From Planctomycetota bacterium (GTDB lineage: Bacteria; Planctomycetota; UBA1135; UBA2386), in assembly GCA_016794035.1 (NCBI GenBank), contig JAEUHS010000020.1, positions 16,279 to 80,278 on the forward strand: 64,000 nucleotides of DNA, written 5' to 3'. Of this stretch, positions 58,551 through 64,000 are shown piece by piece. How positions within the stretch are numbered: position 1 is the first letter of the stretch; each line of letters begins with the position of its first letter. Below the pieces are notes generated by a model. That model made no database searches. It worked only from the letters and a program-made list of their open reading frames with translations, and was not told where the DNA came from. The position numbers and the translations under genes were made by a program.

Positions 58551-61118
58551 ATGCCGACGTTCACCGGTCTGCATCGCACGCGTCAGACGTCGCGGCTGGT
58601 CGCGTTCAGCGATCGGTTCGCCAGGGCGGCGATCACCGTCGGCGGCATCGCGACGATCGTCGCCGTCGCCACGGTGTGCCTGTTCCTGGTCTGGGTGGTG
58701 TTGCCGCTGCTGGGCAGCGGCGACGCGGCGCCGCTCGAACCGGTCGCCCGCGCCGACCGGCGGCCCGTGCTCGAGATCGCCGAGGATCCGTACCGGCACC
58801 TCGGCTGGCTGCTGCAGGACGACGGCACCGTGGTCGCGTTCGCGAGCCAGGACGGCACCACGGTCGAGACGCAACAGCTGTTCACGCGACCGGCGGTGCG
58901 GTGCGTCGCGCGCCAGCGCAACCGCGTGCTGCTCGGCCGGGCCGACGGCAAGGTGGAGTTCGGCAGCGTCGAGTTCGGCAACCAGGTGGCGAGCAGCACC
59001 GATTCGCCGCAGGCACAGGCGCTGCGGCCCGGCGAGGTGCTGGTCGACGGCACACGCCTGTTCGAGCGCACACCGGAGGGCCAGTGGCGCCTGCAGCAGC
59101 TGCAGCTGCGCCACGAGCAGCCGACCCCGCTCGGTGCCGCCGCCGTCGAGCACTGCGACTTCGCCGAATCGGCGAACGCGATGCTGGTCGCGGCCGTCAC
59201 CGAAGACGGCCTGCTGCACTTCAAGCGGCGCACGACCCGCCACGACCTGCTGCTCGACGAGGACATCGTCGAGCTGACCGGTGCCAGCATGCCGCTGTCC
59301 GAGATCGTGCCCGATCTCGGCGAGCAGAAGCCGGACCACGTGCTGCTGACCGGCGCCGGCGACAGCGTGTTCCTGATCTGGAACGACGGTCGGTTGCTGC
59401 GTCTCGACACCCGCGACCGCGACGCGCCGCGGCTCGCCGAACGCCTGCAGGTGGTGCCCGCCGGTCGACGCATCACCTGCGTCGGCTTCCTGATCGGCAA
59501 GACCACGCTGCTGATCGGCGACGACCAGGGCGACGTCGCGTCCTGGTTCTGCACCAAGCCGCCCGCCGCCGACACGATCGACGGCGCGACGCTCGTGCGC
59601 GCGCGCGTGTTCCCGCCGGCGAGCCCGTCCCCGGTCGTGGCGCTGCATGCCTCCAGCCGCAGCCGGCTGTTCGTCGCCGGGCACGCCGACGGCCGCCTGC
59701 GCGTCTGGCAGGGAACCAGCGAACGGCTGGTCGCCGACGTGCGCCTGCCCGCGGGCGCGACGCTCGTCGCCGCCGCGCTGTCGCCGAAGGACGACGGCAT
59801 CCTGGCGGCGAGCACCTCGAATCTGCACCGCTGGGACCTGCACCCGGGTCACCACGAGGTGACGCCGGCGACCACGTTCCTGCCGGTCTGGTACGAGGGT
59901 GCGGTCGGCCCCGAACAGGTCTGGCAGTCGACCGGCGGCACCGACGACTTCGAGCCCAAGCTCGGCCTGTGGCCGCTGATCTACGGCACGCTGAAGGCGA
60001 CCTTCTACTGCCTGCTGTTCGGGGTGCCGCTGGCGTTGCTCGCGGCGATCTACACCAGCGAGTTCCTGCACGCACGCGCGCGGGCGCGCATCAAGCCGCT
60101 GATCGAACTGATGGCGAGCCTGCCGAGCGTGGTGCTCGGCTTCCTGGCCGGCATCGTGTTCGCGCCGCTGGTCGCCGAGCATCTGGTGGCGGTGCTGCTC
60201 GCGATCCCGGTGATCCCGTTCGTGCTGATGACCTTCGCCCAGCTCTGGCAGCAGGCGCCGCCTTGGCTGCGGCCGACGATCGAACGGCTACGCGTGCCGG
60301 CGGCGCTGCTGGCGGTGCCGACCGGCGTCTACGTGGCGGTGCTGCTGGCGCCCGCGGTCGAGTCGATGCTGTTCGCCGGCGACTTCAAGAACTGGCTCGC
60401 CGTCGCGACGCGCGCCGCCGACGACCCGGACCGCGGGTCGCCATTCGGCGGCTGGCTGCTGATCTCGACCCCGTTCGCGGCGATGGCGGCGATGTTCGTC
60501 ACCGCCCGGCTCGCATCGGGCTGGCGCGGCGACACCGCCAACCTGCGCCGGTTCGGCTTCGGCACGGTCGCCGCGGTCGCGATCGGCTGCGGCACGAGCG
60601 CGCTGCTGTCGGCGGTCGGGCTCGACCTGCGCGACAGCCTGTTCGGCACCTTCGACCCGCGCAACTCGCTGGTCGTCGGCCTGGCGATGGGCTTCGCCGT
60701 CGTGCCGATCATCTACACGATCGCCGAAGACGCGCTGTCGGCGGTGCCCGACCACCTGCGCGCGGCCTCGCTCGGCGCCGGCGCGACGCCCTGGCAGACG
60801 GCGGTGCGCGTGATCTTCCCGACCGCGATGAGCGGTGTCTTCAGCGCCGTGATGATCGGGCTGGGCCGCGCGGTCGGCGAGACCATGATCGTGGTCATGG
60901 CCGTCGGCGGCACGCCGATCATGGACATCAGCGTGTTCAACGGCTTCCGCACGCTGTCGGCGAACATCGCCACCGAGCTGCCCGAGGCGGTGCGCGACAG
61001 CTCGCACTACCGCATGCTCTATCTCGCCGCGCTGTGCCTGTTCGCGATGACCTTCGTGCTCAACACCGCCGCCGAGGTGGTGCGCCAGCGCTTCCGCCGG
61101 AGGGCCTTCCAGCTGTGA
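58551..61118 (+). CDS. pstC: Phosphate ABC transporter permease PstC with large periplasmic insertion
   Basis: The 855-residue permease has a first membrane helix (about residues 28-52). About 400 residues of beta-rich sequence follow, with WD/propeller-like strands ([32 protein letters not shown]), and then the usual multi-helix permease domain (residues about 460-850) including the EAA-type loop [20 protein letters not shown]. PstC of E. coli is about 320 residues; large insertions between helices 1 and 2 occur in some other bacteria, for example pseudomonads. It forms the membrane channel with PstA. GTGA overlap with pstA. Confidence 0.92.
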   Translation: MPTFTGLHRTRQTSRLVAFSDRFARAAITVGGIATIVAVATVCLFLVWVVLPLLGSGDAAPLEPVARADRRPVLEIAEDPYRHLGWLLQDDGTVVAFASQDGTTVETQQLFTRPAVRCVARQRNRVLLGRADGKVEFGSVEFGNQVASSTDSPQAQALRPGEVLVDGTRLFERTPEGQWRLQQLQLRHEQPTPLGAAAVEHCDFAESANAMLVAAVTEDGLLHFKRRTTRHDLLLDEDIVELTGASMPLSEIVPDLGEQKPDHVLLTGAGDSVFLIWNDGRLLRLDTRDRDAPRLAERLQVVPAGRRITCVGFLIGKTTLLIGDDQGDVASWFCTKPPAADTIDGATLVRARVFPPASPSPVVALHASSRSRLFVAGHADGRLRVWQGTSERLVADVRLPAGATLVAAALSPKDDGILAASTSNLHRWDLHPGHHEVTPATTFLPVWYEGAVGPEQVWQSTGGTDDFEPKLGLWPLIYGTLKATFYCLLFGVPLALLAAIYTSEFLHARARARIKPLIELMASLPSVVLGFLAGIVFAPLVAEHLVAVLLAIPVIPFVLMTFAQLWQQAPPWLRPTIERLRVPAALLAVPTGVYVAVLLAPAVESMLFAGDFKNWLAVATRAADDPDRGSPFGGWLLISTPFAAMAAMFVTARLASGWRGDTANLRRFGFGTVAAVAIGCGTSALLSAVGLDLRDSLFGTFDPRNSLVVGLAMGFAVVPIIYTIAEDALSAVPDHLRAASLGAGATPWQTAVRVIFPTAMSGVFSAVMIGLGRAVGETMIVVMAVGGTPIMDISVFNGFRTLSANIATELPEAVRDSSHYRMLYLAALCLFAMTFVLNTAAEVVRQRFRRRAFQL

Positions 61119-62881
61119 GCGCCACCCCCGCCCCGATGCCCACGTCGGCGCCGCCCCGGCCCTTGCTGCGCCGCGTGACCGACCCGCAGCAGTCGATGCG
61201 CGCGCGCGGCGAGCCGATGCTGTGGCTGTGCGGCGGTGCGCTGGCCATGTGCCTGCTGATGGTGGTCGGCCTGTTGACGTTCGTGACCGCCAGGGGGCTC
61301 GGTACTTTCTGGCCGACCGCGGCGGTGCAGCTGCGGCTGCCCGATGGCACGCTGCGCCTCGGCGAGATCACGCGCGAGAGCACGTTCACGCCGAGCGCCG
61401 AGCAGATCGCCGGACTCGGCGACGCCGAGAAGGCGGTCGCGCTGCCGTTCCTGCACTCGCGCGACGGCGTCTCGGTGCGCCACCTGATCCGCACCGGCAA
61501 CACCGGCGACCAGTTCTTCTGGGTGCCCGACTACCTCGTCGTCGAGCAGACCACGCCCGAGTGGGCGCTCGTGGTCGAACGCGAGGCGACCGTGGATCGC
61601 CAGTCCTGGGGTCGGTTCTACGGCTTCCCGACCGAGCTGCGCATCGACGGCGCGACGGTCGCCGACACGCCGGCGGCCACGATGGCCCGCTTCGCGGTCG
61701 AGCACGACGCCAATCGCGCGCGCGTCGACGCGGCGCGCTCGATCCGCAAGCAGCAGCTCGGCGCGCTGAGCACGCGCGAGGAAGAGGCGCGCCTGTACGC
61801 CCGCAGGATGGAGCTGCGCCACGGCGCCGATTCGCCGGAGCATCGCGCCGCCCTGGCCGCGATCGCGACCGTCGCGCAGGCCAACGTCGAACCGCGCGAA
61901 CGCCTGAACGCCGAACTGGCGCGCCTCGAGGCCGAGAACACGCGCTACCAGATGCGCTTCCGCACCGCGGACGGCACCGTGCAGGACCTCTACCTGGCCG
62001 ACATCGTGCGCCTCTACCCGGCCAACCAGCTGTCGCTGACCGGCAAACTGGCGGTGTTCTGGGACCGTTGGATCGAGTTCCTGACCGCGGAACCGCGCGA
62101 GTCGAACCAGGAGGGCGGCGTCTGGCCGGCGATCTTCGGCACCGTGCTGATGACGTTGATCATGTCGCTGCTGGTGGTGCCGCTCGGCGTGCTCGCCGCG
62201 CTCTACATCCGCGAGTACGCGCGCGCGGGCCTGGTGATCAGCGCCGTGCGCGTCGCGGTCAACAACCTCGCCGGCGTGCCCAGCATCGTCTTCGGCGTGT
62301 TCGGCCTGGGCTTCTTCTGCTACCTGACCGGCGGTTCGATCGACGCGCTGTTCTATCCCGAACGCCTGCCGAACCCGACCTTCGGCAAGGCCGCGCTGGT
62401 CTGGGCCTCGCTGACGCTGGCGCTGCTGACCCTGCCGGTGGTCATCGTCGCCACCGAGGAGGCGCTGGCCGCGGTGCCGAGTTCGATGCGCGAGGGCAGC
62501 TATGCGTGCGGCGCCAGCAAGTGGCAGACGATCCGTCGCATCGTGCTGCCCCGCGCGATGCCCGGCATCATGACCGGCACCATCCTGGCGATGGCGCGCG
62601 GCGCCGGCGAGGTCGCGCCATTGATGCTGGTCGGCGCCGCCAAGTGGGTGCCGGAACTGCCGTTCGACGGCGAGGCCCCGTACCTGCACCCGTCGCGCAG
62701 CTTCATGCACCTCGGCTTCCACATCTACGACCTCGGCTTCCAGAGCCAGAACAGCGAAGCCGCCAAGCCGATGGTCTTCACCACCACCCTGCTGCTGATC
62801 GGCGTGATCATGGTGCTCAACGTCACCGCCGTGTTCCTGCGCAGCCGGCTGCGCCGCCGCTTCGTGGCGGCGCAGTTCTGA
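61115..62881 (+). CDS. pstA: Phosphate ABC transporter permease PstA with periplasmic insertion
   Basis: The 588-residue permease has one N-terminal helix (about residues 36-58), a soluble insertion of about 260 residues with a coiled-coil part ([31 protein letters not shown]), and the permease domain from about residue 325 ([50 protein letters not shown]). The insertion parallels that of PstC, so the two may form a joint periplasmic structure. The GTG at 61115 overlaps the pstC stop; the first ATG is at 61136. Confidence 0.92.
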   Translation: MSATPAPMPTSAPPRPLLRRVTDPQQSMRARGEPMLWLCGGALAMCLLMVVGLLTFVTARGLGTFWPTAAVQLRLPDGTLRLGEITRESTFTPSAEQIAGLGDAEKAVALPFLHSRDGVSVRHLIRTGNTGDQFFWVPDYLVVEQTTPEWALVVEREATVDRQSWGRFYGFPTELRIDGATVADTPAATMARFAVEHDANRARVDAARSIRKQQLGALSTREEEARLYARRMELRHGADSPEHRAALAAIATVAQANVEPRERLNAELARLEAENTRYQMRFRTADGTVQDLYLADIVRLYPANQLSLTGKLAVFWDRWIEFLTAEPRESNQEGGVWPAIFGTVLMTLIMSLLVVPLGVLAALYIREYARAGLVISAVRVAVNNLAGVPSIVFGVFGLGFFCYLTGGSIDALFYPERLPNPTFGKAALVWASLTLALLTLPVVIVATEEALAAVPSSMREGSYACGASKWQTIRRIVLPRAMPGIMTGTILAMARGAGEVAPLMLVGAAKWVPELPFDGEAPYLHPSRSFMHLGFHIYDLGFQSQNSEAAKPMVFTTTLLLIGVIMVLNVTAVFLRSRLRRRFVAAQF

Positions 62882-62910
62882 CCCGACACCCCGGATTCCG
62901 CGTCGACACC

Positions 62911-63840
<930 letters not shown>

Positions 63841-63864
63841 GAGTCTGCGCCACGGAAGGCAACT

Positions 63865-63895
63865 GCCCGCCGATCCGGTTTCGAGATTGGCGGGC
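63865..63895 (+). terminator. Hairpin downstream of pstB
   Basis: GCCCGCCGAT (63865-63874) pairs with ATTGGCGGGC (63886-63895), ten pairs including one G-T, around an 11-base loop. It starts 24 bases after the pstB stop. It has no T-run, so its strength as a terminator is unclear. The remaining bases to 64000 hold no supported gene. Confidence 0.4.
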
Positions 63896-64000
63896 CGCTA
63901 CTTCGGTGACGCGAAGTCGTGAAGTGACGGTCGGGTGGCGCACGTCGGTACGCGGTTCATGGACGCCGTAGGCGCCGTACCGGGGGCCTCGCGACCTTCT

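Overview
The window is one continuous, very GC-rich (roughly 70%) stretch of bacterial chromosome with dense, short-gapped genes on both strands. I found no rRNA, tRNA, insertion sequence, prophage or CRISPR array. Gene content points to a Gram-negative-type, aerobic, free-living bacterium: heptose nucleotide-sugar genes, a TolC-type outer-membrane protein, and lipoproteins with clear lipoboxes. The most likely phylum is Planctomycetota. The reasons are the secreted kelch-type protein with a GSGCPGS-type C-terminal module, cytochrome/copper-monooxygenase plus redoxin genes, and a B12-dependent ribonucleotide reductase. That assignment is inference from protein style, not from a marker gene.

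Region 1-12966 (minus strand) is an almost gapless block. In transcription order it holds accB, accC, an AmaP-like membrane protein, a phosphofructokinase, a secreted unknown, a PLP-dependent dehydratase, an HddC-GmhB fusion, an HddA-type heptose kinase, the two halves of a TPP-dependent E1 enzyme, a B12-binding radical SAM protein and a glycosyltransferase that runs off the window. The second half looks like a surface-sugar pathway with unusual chemistry. Region 13180-22892 carries a kelch-like secreted protein, asd and moaC (minus), a CtpA-like protease, a BNR-type lipoprotein, and a copper-monooxygenase/redoxin pair. A 655-base gene-free leader with tandem repeats and hairpins precedes the class II ribonucleotide reductase nrdJ (23548-27210).

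Region 27379-36557 has a Phd/PIN toxin-antitoxin module, a DapA-like/ketoglutarate-semialdehyde dehydrogenase pair, a UbiB-type kinase, an EgtB-like protein divergent from a thioredoxin-like ferredoxin, a hotdog thioesterase, a methyltransferase and a small hydrolase. Region 36267-43952 has a Kgd-type multifunctional 2-oxoglutarate dehydrogenase, infC, a BamE-like lipoprotein, a small secreted protein and thrS. Region 44159-55977 has an M1 peptidase, a 52-residue membrane protein, dinB, a phosphopantetheinyl transferase, a Ycf48-like lipoprotein, a HEAT-like protein, a TolC homologue, an ECF sigma factor with a large single-pass partner, and tsaE. After thiL and a signal-peptidase-like gene, the window ends with a pstS-pstC-pstA-pstB phosphate-uptake operon whose permeases carry very large periplasmic insertions.

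Two layers stand out beyond the gene list. Neighbouring genes repeatedly overlap by four bases (ATGA or GTGA), implying strong translational coupling. Many transcription-unit-first genes have a TANNNT-type -10 box only 6-25 bases before the start codon, implying leaderless or very short-leader mRNAs; accB and nrdJ have normal ribosome-binding sites.
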